DNA of 64,000 nt. It comes from Streptomyces syringium. Its GTDB lineage: Bacteria > Actinomycetota > Actinomycetes > Streptomycetales > Streptomycetaceae. Shown piece by piece: positions 32,782 through 42,854 of the stretch (position 1 is the stretch's first letter; the number at the start of each line of letters is the position of its first letter). The DNA lies in the NCBI RefSeq assembly GCF_017876625.1, contig NZ_JAGIOH010000001.1, positions 5,663,501 through 5,727,500 of the forward strand, in the 5' to 3' direction. Under the pieces are notes generated by a model, which was not told the DNA's origin, did no database searches, and was given only the letters and a program-made list of their open reading frames with translations. Position numbers and translations under genes: made by a program.

Positions 32782-34881
32782 ATGCACGGCAATGTCCCCC
32801 ATGGTCATCCGACCTTGACCCCGAGCCCGGCCGCCCCCGGCCCGGCCCCCGGCCCGGTACGGGGCTCCGCCTCGACACGCCGCCCGCCCCCCACCCCGCG
32901 CCCGGGGCGTGCTCAAGGGCCACAGCCCGTGCACAACGCACTGATCTGCGTGGCACTGCCCGCTCTCGCGATCTCCGGTGAGGACGGACAGCTCACCGGG
33001 CACGGCCTCGACGGCTTCTACCGCGCGGGGCGGCGGCTGCTGGCGCGCTGCCGGTTGCGGGTCGGCGGAGCCGAACCTGTGCCCGTGCAGGGACGGATGC
33101 TCGCCGCCGACCGGGCCCGCTTCGTGGGCACCGTGCGCACCGTCGCCGACTCGGGGCCCGACCCGGCCGTCACCGTCGAGCGGCTGCGGGACGCTGAGGG
33201 ATGCGAGCGGATCACCCTGCGCAGCACGGCCGCACGGGCCTTGAAGCTGGGCGTCGAAGTATCCCTGGGCACCGACCTCGCGGAGCTCGGTGCGGTCGCC
33301 TCGGGCCTGGCCGGACCCGAGGTTCCCGCCGCGGTGCACGCCTGCGGGCTGCGCTGGTCGGCGGCGGGAGCCCAGGTGATGGTCACCGCCGACCCGCCGC
33401 CCGGGGACTCCCTCGCCTCGGCCGGACTGCTGTGCTGGGAGCTGGAGCTGCCGCCCGGTGGAACGCGAAGCATCGAGCTCCGCGTCAGGCTCGAACCGCC
33501 CGGACGGGCCCGGCCGGCCGAGACCGCGGTGCCCCGGGGCCGCGGCGGCACCGCGCCCTGGGGCGAGGCGGCGGCGGAGGGGGACGACCCGCGGGCGGCG
33601 GCCCTGCTGGAAGCCAGTCTCGACGATCTCCGCGCGCTGCTGGTCCGCGATCCGGGGCAGCCCGCCGACGTCCACCTCGCCGCGGGCGTCCCCTGGCGCT
33701 GCGGTCACCTCGCACCCGCCGAGGCGCTGTGGGCCGCCCGGATGACCCTGCCCCTGGGAGTCCGCCTCGCCGCGGGGACGCTGCGCACCCTGGCCCGCGC
33801 GCAACTGCCCGGGCCGCACGGCGACGGCGGCCGCATCCCCGGGGCGCTGCGGCACGCGGGAGCGCACCTGCCGCCCGGGTGCACGGGCATCGAGGCGACC
33901 TTGCTGTTCCCCGTGGTCCTCGCCGAGGCCCGGCGATGGGGGCTCGCCGAGCGGGAGGCCGAGGCCCTGCTGCCGGCCGCCGAGCGGTGCCTGGGGTGGC
34001 TGCGGACGGCGGTGGGGGAGGGCCGCTACCTCGCGGACCCGGTGCCGGGCGGGCCGTACCGCTGCGAAGTGCAGGCGCACGCACATCGTGCCGCGCTGCT
34101 CGGCGCGGATCTCCTGGAGGCGTACGGCCGACCCGGCGCGGAGCGCTGGCGCGACTGGGCGGGCGAGCTGCGGCGGCGCTTCCGGGACGATTTCTGGGCC
34201 GAGGACCCCGGCGGCGGCCGCCCCGTCGCCGCCCGGATGCCGGACGGCCGGCGGATACCGCAGCTGGGCTGCGCCTCCGCGCACCTGCTCGACACGGGCC
34301 TGCTCGGAGCCGGCGAGTACGCCCCGGGGCTGCTCGACAAGGTGCAGACCGAGCAGCTGGCCAGACTGCTCGGCGGGCCGGCGCTCGACTCCGGCTGGGG
34401 GTTGCGCAGCCTCGGGGCGAAGGAGCAGGGCCACAACCCCTTCGGACACCGCAGCGGAGCCGTGCGGGTCCATGAGACGGCCGTGGCCGTGGCCGGGCTG
34501 GCGGCCGCCGGCTACGAGAAGGAGGCAGGAGGGCTGTTGCGCGGCACCCTCGACGCCGCCGAGGCCTTCGGCTACCGACTGCCGGAAATGTACGCGGGGG
34601 AGCAGCGCACCACCGGCAGCGTGCCCCTGCCGCATCCGGCCGCCTGCCGCCCCGCCGCCGTCGCGGCAGCGGGCGCGGTCCAGCTCCTGACCACCCTCGT
34701 CGGGGTGCGCCCCGACGTGCCGGCCGGAAGCGTGGCGGTCCGCCCGCCGCGGACCGCGCCGCTGGGCGCCCTGCGGTTCACCGGGCTGCGGGTCGCCGAC
34801 CAGCCGTTCGCCGTGCGGATCAGCAGGCTCGGTCTCGGCATGGTCGAAGAAGCCGCCGACGGTCTTCAACTGGGAGTGTGA
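32782..34881 (+). CDS. Glycogen-debranching N-terminal-domain protein / GH15-like
   Basis: A 699-residue cytosolic protein. The beta-sandwich N-terminal domain (FYRAGRRLLARCRLRVGG, TLRSTAARALKLGVEVSLGTDLAEL) matches the 'glycogen debranching enzyme N-terminal' family. The C-terminal half is helical with GVPWRCGHLAPAEALWAARM, CEVQAHAHRAALLGA and GLRSLGAKEQGHNPFGHRSGAV, as in (alpha/alpha)6 amylo-1,6-glucosidase-like domains. The first 55 residues are Pro-rich. ATG 32782 has AGGGAG at 32767-32772; a GTG at 32929 would remove the Pro-rich leader. Whether it hydrolyses alpha-1,6 linkages is not shown. Confidence 0.7.
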   Translation: MHGNVPHGHPTLTPSPAAPGPAPGPVRGSASTRRPPPTPRPGRAQGPQPVHNALICVALPALAISGEDGQLTGHGLDGFYRAGRRLLARCRLRVGGAEPVPVQGRMLAADRARFVGTVRTVADSGPDPAVTVERLRDAEGCERITLRSTAARALKLGVEVSLGTDLAELGAVASGLAGPEVPAAVHACGLRWSAAGAQVMVTADPPPGDSLASAGLLCWELELPPGGTRSIELRVRLEPPGRARPAETAVPRGRGGTAPWGEAAAEGDDPRAAALLEASLDDLRALLVRDPGQPADVHLAAGVPWRCGHLAPAEALWAARMTLPLGVRLAAGTLRTLARAQLPGPHGDGGRIPGALRHAGAHLPPGCTGIEATLLFPVVLAEARRWGLAEREAEALLPAAERCLGWLRTAVGEGRYLADPVPGGPYRCEVQAHAHRAALLGADLLEAYGRPGAERWRDWAGELRRRFRDDFWAEDPGGGRPVAARMPDGRRIPQLGCASAHLLDTGLLGAGEYAPGLLDKVQTEQLARLLGGPALDSGWGLRSLGAKEQGHNPFGHRSGAVRVHETAVAVAGLAAAGYEKEAGGLLRGTLDAAEAFGYRLPEMYAGEQRTTGSVPLPHPAACRPAAVAAAGAVQLLTTLVGVRPDVPAGSVAVRPPRTAPLGALRFTGLRVADQPFAVRISRLGLGMVEEAADGLQLGV

Positions 34882-34936
34882 GCGCGGGTGCGGGCCAGGC
34901 TGTCCGAAGGGGCGTTGGTGAACCCTGGACAAGACC

Positions 34937-34972
34937 CTGTTTATCGTCAAGCAGACGACTATGATCGCGTCA
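34937..34972 (+). promoter_or_regulatory. Promoter with embedded palindrome for the NrtR-like gene
   Basis: TATGAT (34960-34965) is a good -10 6 bases before the ATG at 34972, with a -35-like CTGTTT at 34937-34942 (17-base spacer). The spacer contains CGTC (34945-34948), AAGCA, GACG (34954-34957), within TTTATCGTCAAGCAGACGAC, which resembles NrtR sites. Autorepression by occlusion is inferred. Confidence 0.55.
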
Positions 34973-35733
34973 TGCCCTACGACCCGTCGGCCTTTCCGCC
35001 CTTCGCCGTCACCGTCGACCTGGTCGTGCTCACCGTGCGGCGCCACGCGCTGTGCGCGCTGGCCGTCCGTCGGGGCGAGCCCCCCTACCAAGGGCGCTGG
35101 GCGCTGCCGGGCGGGTTCGTCAGGGGGGACGAGGACCTGGCGACCGCGGCGGCCCGTGAGCTGGCCGAGGAGACCGGGCTGCACGCCCAGGACCCCGCCG
35201 GGCCCGCCCCCGTGAACGCCGCGCATCTGGAACAGCTCGCCACCTACGGCGACCCCAAGCGCGACCCCCGCATGCGGGTCGTCAGCGTGGCGCACCTCGC
35301 CCTCGCGCCGGATCTGCCCGCCCCGCGCGCCGGCGGCGACGCGCGCAGCGTGCGGTGGGCCCCCGTGGGAGACCTGCTGGACCAGGAGGACGGCTACGGC
35401 CGCGACGGGGAGCTGGCCGCGCCGCTCGCCTTCGATCACGCCCGCATCCTCGCCGACGGGGTCGAGCGGGCCCGCTCCAAGATCGAGTACTCCTCGCTGG
35501 CCACCGCCTTCTGCCCGCAGGAATTCACCGTCGGCGAGCTGCGCCGGGTGTACGAGGCGGTGTGGGGCGTCGCCCTGGATCCACGGAACTTCCATCGCAA
35601 GGTCACCGGCACCCCCGGCTTCCTGGTGCCCACCGGCGGGACGACGACCCGTCAGGGCGGTCGCCCCGCACAGCTCTTCCGGGCCGGTGGGGCCACTTTG
35701 CTGAACCCGCCGATGCTGCGCCCCGAGGCATAG
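34972..35733 (+). CDS. NrtR-type NUDIX domain regulator
   Basis: A 253-residue protein: an N-terminal NUDIX domain with an intact box (GGFVRGDEDLATAAARELAE then ETGL) and a C-terminal winged helix (CPQEFTVGELRRVYEAVWG, NFHRKVTGTPGFLVPTGG). This is the NrtR architecture, a repressor that senses ADP-ribose or related nucleotides and controls NAD metabolism genes. The box retains catalytic Glu residues, so hydrolase activity cannot be excluded. The ATG at 34972 is probably leaderless. No NAD biosynthesis gene is nearby, so its targets must be elsewhere or it is autoregulatory only. Confidence 0.82.
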   Translation: MPYDPSAFPPFAVTVDLVVLTVRRHALCALAVRRGEPPYQGRWALPGGFVRGDEDLATAAARELAEETGLHAQDPAGPAPVNAAHLEQLATYGDPKRDPRMRVVSVAHLALAPDLPAPRAGGDARSVRWAPVGDLLDQEDGYGRDGELAAPLAFDHARILADGVERARSKIEYSSLATAFCPQEFTVGELRRVYEAVWGVALDPRNFHRKVTGTPGFLVPTGGTTTRQGGRPAQLFRAGGATLLNPPMLRPEA

Positions 35734-36008
35734 AGGCTGCGACCCGACGCATAGGCGAAGCCCGGACCGACCGGCGCCCGCAGCAGCCTGCCGGGCCCAC
35801 CTGTGCCTGCCCCGCCGCCGCGCGCCGCCAGGGGGTGCGGCGCTCTCCCAAGCCCGGTCCGGGGGTGGGACACGGTTGCCCGGAAATGCCTACAGTACGG
35901 AGCAAATCGGGCATATCGGGTTACGGTGCTGCGGTACGTCCAGCGCGCCGCGCACCCCGCAGCCCAGGGTTGCCGCGCCGCGCCGTCTCACGCCCCGCGG
36001 GAGAAGCC

Positions 36009-37850
36009 ATGATCCAGGCCATCGGGCTGACCAGCGCCCCCCGCCGCAACCACCCTCCCGCCGTCGACGACCTCACCTTCGAGGCCCGCCCCGGCCGGGT
36101 CACCGTTCTGCTCGGCGAGCCCGGGGCGGGCAAGACCAGCGCGCTGCGGCTCATGCTGCGGCTCGACCCCGGGCGCGGGGTCGCGCTCTTCCGCGGGCGC
36201 ACGCTCGACCGGGTCGCCCACCCCACCCGCGAGATCGGCGTGTTGCTCGGCGACGTCCCGGGTCACCCCGCCCGCACCGCCCGCGGCCATCTGCGGATGC
36301 TCAGCGCCGCCGCCGGGGTCCCCGCGGAGCGCGCCGACGACGTCCTCGAGGTCGTCGGCCTCAGCGGCCTCGCCGACCAGCGCATCGGTGACTTCTCCCT
36401 CGGCATGGACCGCCGTCTCGGCCTCGCCGCGGCACTCCTCGGCGACCCGCACACCCTGCTGCTCGACGAACCCGCCGAAGGCCTCTCGCCGCGTGAGACG
36501 GCGTGGCTGCACGGCATGCTGCGCGGCTACGCCGCCCAGGGCGGCGCCGTCCTCGTCACCTCCGGCGACCCCCGTGAGGCGGCCCGCATCGGCGACCGGG
36601 TCGTCACCGTCGAGCGGGGCCGGCTCGTCGCCGACCAGGAGGCCGCGGCCTTCGCCCGGACCCGGCTGCGCCCCCGGGTCGTCGTCCACTCGCCCTTTGC
36701 GAGCCGCCTCGCCCACGTCCTCACGGTCGAAGCCGACGTGGTGCGCGCGTCCCCCGACGGGCCGCCCGTGGAGGTGACGCACGAGGGCGGCAGCCGGATC
36801 CATGTCTACGGCAGCAGCTGCGCCGCCGTCGGCGAGACCGCCTACCGCCACGGCATCCTCGTGCACCGCCTGGCCGACGAGACCGGGGACACCGGCCCCG
36901 TGTCCCCCCTGCACCGTGCCGACGGCCGCCGCCCCGACACCACGGATCCCGCGGCCGCCGCGGAACCGGAAGCGGAGCCCGGCACCGCCCCTGCCGTGGA
37001 AGCCGCCACCGGTACCGGCCCTCCGCCCCGACCGGTGCCGACCTCCCGCTCCCAGGCCCGCCTCCAGCCCCGGCTGCCCGCCCCCGGGCCCGTCTGGCCG
37101 CTGCTCTACGAACTGCGCCGCGCCACGGGCGTGCGGACCGGCTGGATCACCGGCGCCGTCTCCCTCGCGGCCTCACTCGTGACCTCCGTGCTGCTCGCCC
37201 GCACCAGCGGCACCCCGGCGCTGCGCCTCCTCACCGGCTGGCCGGCGCTGCTGCCCCTCCCCCCGGCCGCCTTCGGCGCGGGGCTGCTCGGCGCCCTCGC
37301 CTTCGGTCAGGAGTTCCGCTACCCGGCACTGGCACCGGACCAGGGCACCGTCCCCCGGCGCCTCGGACTGCTCGCCGCCAAGCTCGCGGTCACGGCGATG
37401 GCCGCCCTGCTGCTCGCCTTCGCCTCCCTCGGCCTCGACGCGGCCGCCCTGAGGCTGCTCTTCGGAGACCCCGCCGTCGTCCTCCCCGACGACTGGGCCC
37501 TCACGCTCGTCGGCTGGGCCGGGCTCACCCTCGGCTGCGCGTGGGCCGGCCTGCTCGCCGCGGGCGTGTTCCGGTCCACCGCCCTCGGGCTGGTGGCGGT
37601 GCTCGCGGTGCCCACTCTGGTGATGCCCGTCCTGGGCGGGGTGCTCACCCACCCGACGGCCCGCTCCCTGATCGGTCTCCCGGGGCGGTTGCGTGCGACG
37701 GCCCTGGTGCAGTGGCCGTCCGGGGTGGACCAGGCGCTCTCCGCGGCCCTGCGGCTGATGTCCCAGCCCGTCGGCTGGGCGCTGGCCCTGTCCTTCGCGG
37801 TGCTCCTGGGGGCGTACGTGCTCACCGTCTTCCGCGGCAGGCCGCGTTGA
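36009..37850 (+). CDS. ABC transporter, ATPase fused to permease
   Basis: A 613-residue single-chain ABC exporter-like protein. ATPase (residues 1-230): Walker A GEPGAGKTS, signature FSLGMDRRLGLAAALL, Walker B TLLLDEPAEGL, and a divergent H-loop VTSGDPR where the switch His is replaced by Gly/Asp. An Ala/Pro/Glu-rich linker (about 310-370) joins a permease with about six hydrophobic helices. The Q-loop is also divergent (GVLLGDVPGHP). ATG 36009 follows GGGAG. It precedes whiH in the S. coelicolor order; the substrate is unknown. Confidence 0.82.
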   Translation: MIQAIGLTSAPRRNHPPAVDDLTFEARPGRVTVLLGEPGAGKTSALRLMLRLDPGRGVALFRGRTLDRVAHPTREIGVLLGDVPGHPARTARGHLRMLSAAAGVPAERADDVLEVVGLSGLADQRIGDFSLGMDRRLGLAAALLGDPHTLLLDEPAEGLSPRETAWLHGMLRGYAAQGGAVLVTSGDPREAARIGDRVVTVERGRLVADQEAAAFARTRLRPRVVVHSPFASRLAHVLTVEADVVRASPDGPPVEVTHEGGSRIHVYGSSCAAVGETAYRHGILVHRLADETGDTGPVSPLHRADGRRPDTTDPAAAAEPEAEPGTAPAVEAATGTGPPPRPVPTSRSQARLQPRLPAPGPVWPLLYELRRATGVRTGWITGAVSLAASLVTSVLLARTSGTPALRLLTGWPALLPLPPAAFGAGLLGALAFGQEFRYPALAPDQGTVPRRLGLLAAKLAVTAMAALLLAFASLGLDAAALRLLFGDPAVVLPDDWALTLVGWAGLTLGCAWAGLLAAGVFRSTALGLVAVLAVPTLVMPVLGGVLTHPTARSLIGLPGRLRATALVQWPSGVDQALSAALRLMSQPVGWALALSFAVLLGAYVLTVFRGRPR

Positions 37851-38257
37851 GCGGCGGCCGGCGGGGCCGCTGCCCGGCCCATCGGCTCCGGTGGGAGGTG
37901 GCCGGAGGTGGCGGGAGACCGCCGGAGCCGGTCGTCCGACGGGGAGCGTCAGCCGCTCCGGAGGCAGTCGGCCCGCTCGAGTTGCCGTACCGGGCGCGCA
38001 TGGTAAAGGCCTCACTCCGCCGTCCCGGCCGTCACGCCGCCCCTCGCCTCCGCAGAGGGATCACGCCCCGTAATCAGGCCGGGCGGTCACGTCCCGGCCT
38101 CGGCAGAATTGTCGTCACGCTCCGCACTCGCCCTCCCGGAAGAGGTGCCCGATTCCGTCCGATTGAGCGTCAATTGTGAGGTAATGCGCGATCACCCTTT
38201 CGTGTGCTTTTCACCAAAGACCTCAAGGGCTCTCAACGTGTCGCCGACAAAGGATGC
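37851..38257. other. Upstream region of whiH
   Basis: This 407-base stretch has no supported gene. Apart from the sigma-WhiG-like promoter at its right end, it shows an inverted-repeat-rich G/C block at about 37855-37935 that may terminate the ABC transporter gene. Confidence 0.6.
38223..38250 (+). promoter_or_regulatory. Sigma-WhiG-like promoter of whiH
   Basis: TCAA (38223-38226), a 16-base spacer and GCCGACAA (38243-38250) approximate the WhiG sigma consensus TAAA-N15/16-GCCGATAA. The -10 ends 7 bases before the whiH GTG, so the transcript would be nearly leaderless. In S. coelicolor whiH is a known WhiG target. Confidence 0.6.
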
Positions 38258-39142
38258 GTGAGTACCCTTGCGCACACCATGATGACCGCGGCTCGCCCCG
38301 CCGACTCCGGCCTCGCAGGATCGGGCGAGCTTGACCGTTACTCCTACGCGGAGGCCCCCGGGGTCGACCGCGGGGCGTCGTCCGCCTGGGACGGCGACGC
38401 GGAGCTGAGCCGGGCCGGCCGCCGCGCGGCCGGCAGCCGCGGCCGAGGGCTGCACGGCCAGCTCGTCCAACAGCTGGGCCAGATGATCGTCTCCGGCGAC
38501 CTGGGCGCCGACCGCCCGCTCGTCCCGGAGGAGATCGGGCAGCGCTTCGAGGTCTCCCGGACCGTCGTCCGCGAGTCCCTGCGCGTCCTCGAAGCGAAGG
38601 GCCTGGTCAGTGCCCGGCCCAACGTCGGCACCCGCGTCCGTCCCGTCAGCGACTGGAACCTCCTCGACCCGGACATCATCGAATGGCGGGCCTTCGGCCC
38701 CCAGCGGGAAGACCAGCGCCGCGAGCTGTGCGAGCTGCGCTGGACCATCGAGCCGCTCGCCGCCCGGCTCGCGGCCGGACACGGGCGCGAGGACGTCCAG
38801 CAGCGCCTCGCCGACATGGCCGAGATCATGGGCCACGCGCTGGCCCAGGGTGACTCCCTCACCTTCTCCCGCGCCGACGCCGAGTTCCACTCCCTCCTCC
38901 TCCAGGTCGCGGGCAACCGCATGCTCGAGCACCTCTCGGGCATCGTCTCCGCCGCGCTGCACGTCTCGGGCGCCCCGGTCAGCGGTTGCGACCGCCCCAC
39001 CGAGACCGGAGTCGGCCAGCACCTGCGGATCGTGGACGCCGTGGGCGCGGGAGACGCCGCCGGGGCGGAGGCCGCGATGCGTCAGCTGCTCGTCACCCAC
39101 CCCGACGTCGAGCGCGTGGTGCCCGCCCCGCGCGAGCACTGA
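38258..39142 (+). CDS. whiH: GntR-family sporulation regulator WhiH
   Basis: A 294-residue developmental transcription factor. After a variable N-terminus comes the winged helix (RGLHGQLVQQLGQMIVSGDL, RFEVSRTVVRESLRVLEAKGL) and an FadR-type helical ligand domain (ELRWTIEPLAARLAAGHG, ADAEFHSLLLQVAGN). In Streptomyces WhiH is needed for septation of aerial hyphae and represses its own gene. Identity is supported by high remembered similarity to S. coelicolor WhiH and by the adjacent hrdB. GTG 38258 is preceded by AAGGA; the frame is open 18 codons further but overlaps the promoter. Confidence 0.92.
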   Translation: MSTLAHTMMTAARPADSGLAGSGELDRYSYAEAPGVDRGASSAWDGDAELSRAGRRAAGSRGRGLHGQLVQQLGQMIVSGDLGADRPLVPEEIGQRFEVSRTVVRESLRVLEAKGLVSARPNVGTRVRPVSDWNLLDPDIIEWRAFGPQREDQRRELCELRWTIEPLAARLAAGHGREDVQQRLADMAEIMGHALAQGDSLTFSRADAEFHSLLLQVAGNRMLEHLSGIVSAALHVSGAPVSGCDRPTETGVGQHLRIVDAVGAGDAAGAEAAMRQLLVTHPDVERVVPAPREH

Positions 39143-39572
39143 TCGCGGGACCGGGGCCGTACGGACGGGGCCGTACGGGCTGGGTCGTACGGCCGGATCC
39201 GTACGCGCGGGGCCGCGGTGGCGGCTCGCGCGTACGACCGTGCGTGCGAGCCGTGCGGGCGGCCTCGCGGAGGGCCGGCGCGGGCCCGGCCCCGGGATGG
39301 GACGCGACGGAACCGGGTGATCTGCCCAATTAAGTGGTTATTCGCTCCGGTATGGGGTGTGACTCGGGCCACGAGGATTGGGCGTAACGCTGTCCGGCGA
39401 AGCGCGATGACTAAAGAGGTGGCAGACGCGGAGGGAATACGGGCCTCGATCGAGGCGCTGTGTTGCTCTGCACTCCCGCCCGCGCCGTCGGTTCATCCTT
39501 GCCGGCGGTCGTCGGCTCCGGTCCGCTACGGACGGGGCCGGAAGCCGTTTCCATCGTTCCGAGAGGTTGTTC
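39143..39572. other. whiH-hrdB intergenic region
   Basis: A 430-base gap with no supported gene. It holds the CGTACG array (39157-39236) and, right of 39320, an A/T-richer segment (about 39325-39420) expected to carry the hrdB promoter. In Streptomyces hrdB is largely transcribed by the ECF-type sigma ShbA; I did not fix its elements here. Confidence 0.6.
39157..39236. repeat. CGTACG array with 14-bp period
   Basis: The palindrome CGTACG occurs at 39158, 39172, 39186 and 39200 (starts exactly 14 bases apart) and again at 39231. The units read CCGTACGGACGGGG, CCGTACGGGCTGGG, TCGTACGGCCGGAT and CCGTACGCGCGGGG. It begins 15 bases after the whiH stop. Confidence 0.8.
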
Positions 39573-41132
<1,560 letters not shown>

Positions 41133-41186
41133 TCCGTTCCCCCTCCATCCGGCCCCTCTCGGGGCGCCGGACGGAATGCGGAGCGA

Positions 41187-41234
41187 ATGCCGCGAGGCCC
41201 GGTACCCCCGGAAGGGGGCCGGGCCTCGCGGCAT
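41187..41234 (+). terminator. hrdB terminator
   Basis: A long inverted repeat, ATGCCGCGAGGCCCGG pairing with CCGGGCCTCGCGGCAT, with inner C5/G5 pairing, followed by TT. It starts 54 bases after the hrdB stop. Confidence 0.9.
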
Positions 41235-41353
41235 TTCGGCTGCCCGGACCGGCGCGCTTTCCGGGCGACCGGTCTTTCTTCCGGATGCGCCGAATGCCAT
41301 TCGCCTTGACTCTGGGTATGCGACTAACTTCGCAGGGTCAGGAGAGAGACTGT

Positions 41354-42448
41354 ATGCGTGCACTGAGCTACCCGCTCGCCGGCGCGGTCGCGCTGCTGCT
41401 GGCGGCCCCCGGTCCGGCCGTCGCGGACCGGGTGGTCATCGGCGGGCAGCCCGTCAACGCCTCCGAGGCGCCCTGGGCGGTCGCCCTGGCGAGCCGTGAG
41501 CGGTTCGGTGCCGCGAGATCGGGGCAGTTCTGCGGCGGGGTCCTGGTGAGCCGTACAACGGTCGTCACCGCGGCGCACTGCCTCAGTCACGAGGTGCTCG
41601 GCGTCGACGTGGGCGAGGCGAAGGACCTGCGGGTCATCGTGGGGCGCGGTGATCTGCGCGGCGGAAGCGGCGCCGAGGTGGCGCTGCGGGACACCTGGGT
41701 CAACCCCGCGTTCGACGCGGCGACCAACGCCGGGGACGTCGCCGTACTCACTCTGGCGGAACAGGCGCCGGCGAATTCTCCGATCACTCTGGCGCAGGCC
41801 GGGGACCGGGCCTACCGGCCCGGCACTCCCGCCAAGGTGTACGGCTGGGGCGACATGCTGGGCAATGGCACGTATGCGCAGACGTTGCGCGCGGCCGGCG
41901 TGTTCGTCCTGGACGACGTCTTCTGCGAGCAGGCGTATCCGGGCGGTCCGGAGGGCGCGTACCGGCGGGCTTCGATGCTGTGCGCGGGCCGGCCGGAGGG
42001 CGGGCGGGACGCCTGCCAGGGGGACAGCGGCGGGCCGCTCGTGGCCAGGGGAAAGCTGGTCGGGCTGGTGTCCTGGGGGAGCGGTTGCGCCCAGCCCGGG
42101 CACCCCGGTGTGTACACGCGGATGTCGGCGGTCGCGCCGTTGGTTGCGGCCCACAAGGGCGGGTCCGCACCGCAGGGTGCCTCGTCGGCCGTGCCGTCGG
42201 CGCTGACGTCCGTCCTGCCGCCGGCGACGGCGCAGCCGGCCCAGCAGGTGCCGCCGCAGCCGGTCCAGCCGGCATCGCCGCAGGCTCAGCCGGCACCCGC
42301 CGCGGAGGCCGCCGGGCAGGCGCCCGCGCGGACCGGGCCACGGCTCCCGCCGCGGATCGCCCGGCAAGCCGCCCCGCTGCCGCCCTCACGGCCTGCGGGT
42401 GGTGCCGCGCCGCCGAGTACCGGCCTGATCGAACGGGGGCCGCAGTGA
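41354..42448 (+). CDS. Secreted trypsin-like serine protease
   Basis: A 364-residue S1A protease. The signal peptide MRALSYPLAGAVALLLAAPGPAVA is followed by a mature-like VIGGQPV. The catalytic triad is visible: VTAAHCLS (His), GDVAVLTL (Asp) and DACQGDSGGPLV (Ser). Specificity-pocket residues DACQGDSGG and SWGSGCAQPGHPGVYT are trypsin-like (Asp at the pocket base). A 90-residue Pro/Gln/Ala-rich tail follows the domain, probably a wall-spanning or disordered linker. ATG 41354 has AGGAGA at 41340-41345; an ATG 69 bases upstream lacks a sensible signal peptide. In S. coelicolor a protease also follows hrdB. Confidence 0.88.
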   Translation: MRALSYPLAGAVALLLAAPGPAVADRVVIGGQPVNASEAPWAVALASRERFGAARSGQFCGGVLVSRTTVVTAAHCLSHEVLGVDVGEAKDLRVIVGRGDLRGGSGAEVALRDTWVNPAFDAATNAGDVAVLTLAEQAPANSPITLAQAGDRAYRPGTPAKVYGWGDMLGNGTYAQTLRAAGVFVLDDVFCEQAYPGGPEGAYRRASMLCAGRPEGGRDACQGDSGGPLVARGKLVGLVSWGSGCAQPGHPGVYTRMSAVAPLVAAHKGGSAPQGASSAVPSALTSVLPPATAQPAQQVPPQPVQPASPQAQPAPAAEAAGQAPARTGPRLPPRIARQAAPLPPSRPAGGAAPPSTGLIERGPQ

Positions 42449-42519
42449 GCCTCCTGGCGCCGCGCGGTCTCCGCCCCCCGGCCGGGGTGGGGACGCGAAG
42501 GAGGTCCGGACGCACGAGA

Positions 42520-42553
42520 GCGGGCGGCCTCCCCCGTGGGGGTGGCCGCCCGC
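42520..42553. terminator. Terminator between protease and DUF7455 gene
   Basis: A perfect stem GCGGGCGGCC plus inner C5/G5 pairing with a GT loop, between convergent genes. Confidence 0.85.
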
Positions 42554-42623
42554 GGCTGCCCGGCCCTGGATGGCCGGACCTCGCTCGTCGTGGGATGCGA
42601 TGTGTCAGCTATCCGCTGCGGAC

Positions 42624-42854
42624 TCAGCGGTCCTCATCGGACGCGGACGCCGGGGCAGCGGTCAGCCGCTCCGTCTCGTCCTGTATCTCCGCGGCGATCT
42701 TCTTGAGTTCTGGCTCGAACTTGCGCCCATGGTGAGCACAGAAGAGCAGTTCACCGCCGCTCATGAGAACGACGCGCAGGTAAGCCTGAGCGCCGCACCG
42801 GTCGCAGCGGTCAGCGGCCGTCAGCGGGCTCGCGGGGGTCAGAACAGTAGTCAC
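42624..42854 (-). CDS. Small DUF7455-like zinc-ribbon-type protein
   Basis: A 76-residue actinobacterial protein. It carries ADRCDRCGAQAYLRV and LLFCAHHGRKFEPELK, a CxxC plus Cys-x-His-His set that suggests a single zinc site, and a helical acidic C-terminus. GTG 42854 is preceded by GAAGAGG. It is a conserved hypothetical found between hrdB and parE in streptomycetes; its function is unknown. It diverges from parE over a 434-base gap. Confidence 0.75.
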   Translation of the reverse strand: MTTVLTPASPLTAADRCDRCGAQAYLRVVLMSGGELLFCAHHGRKFEPELKKIAAEIQDETERLTAAPASASDEDR

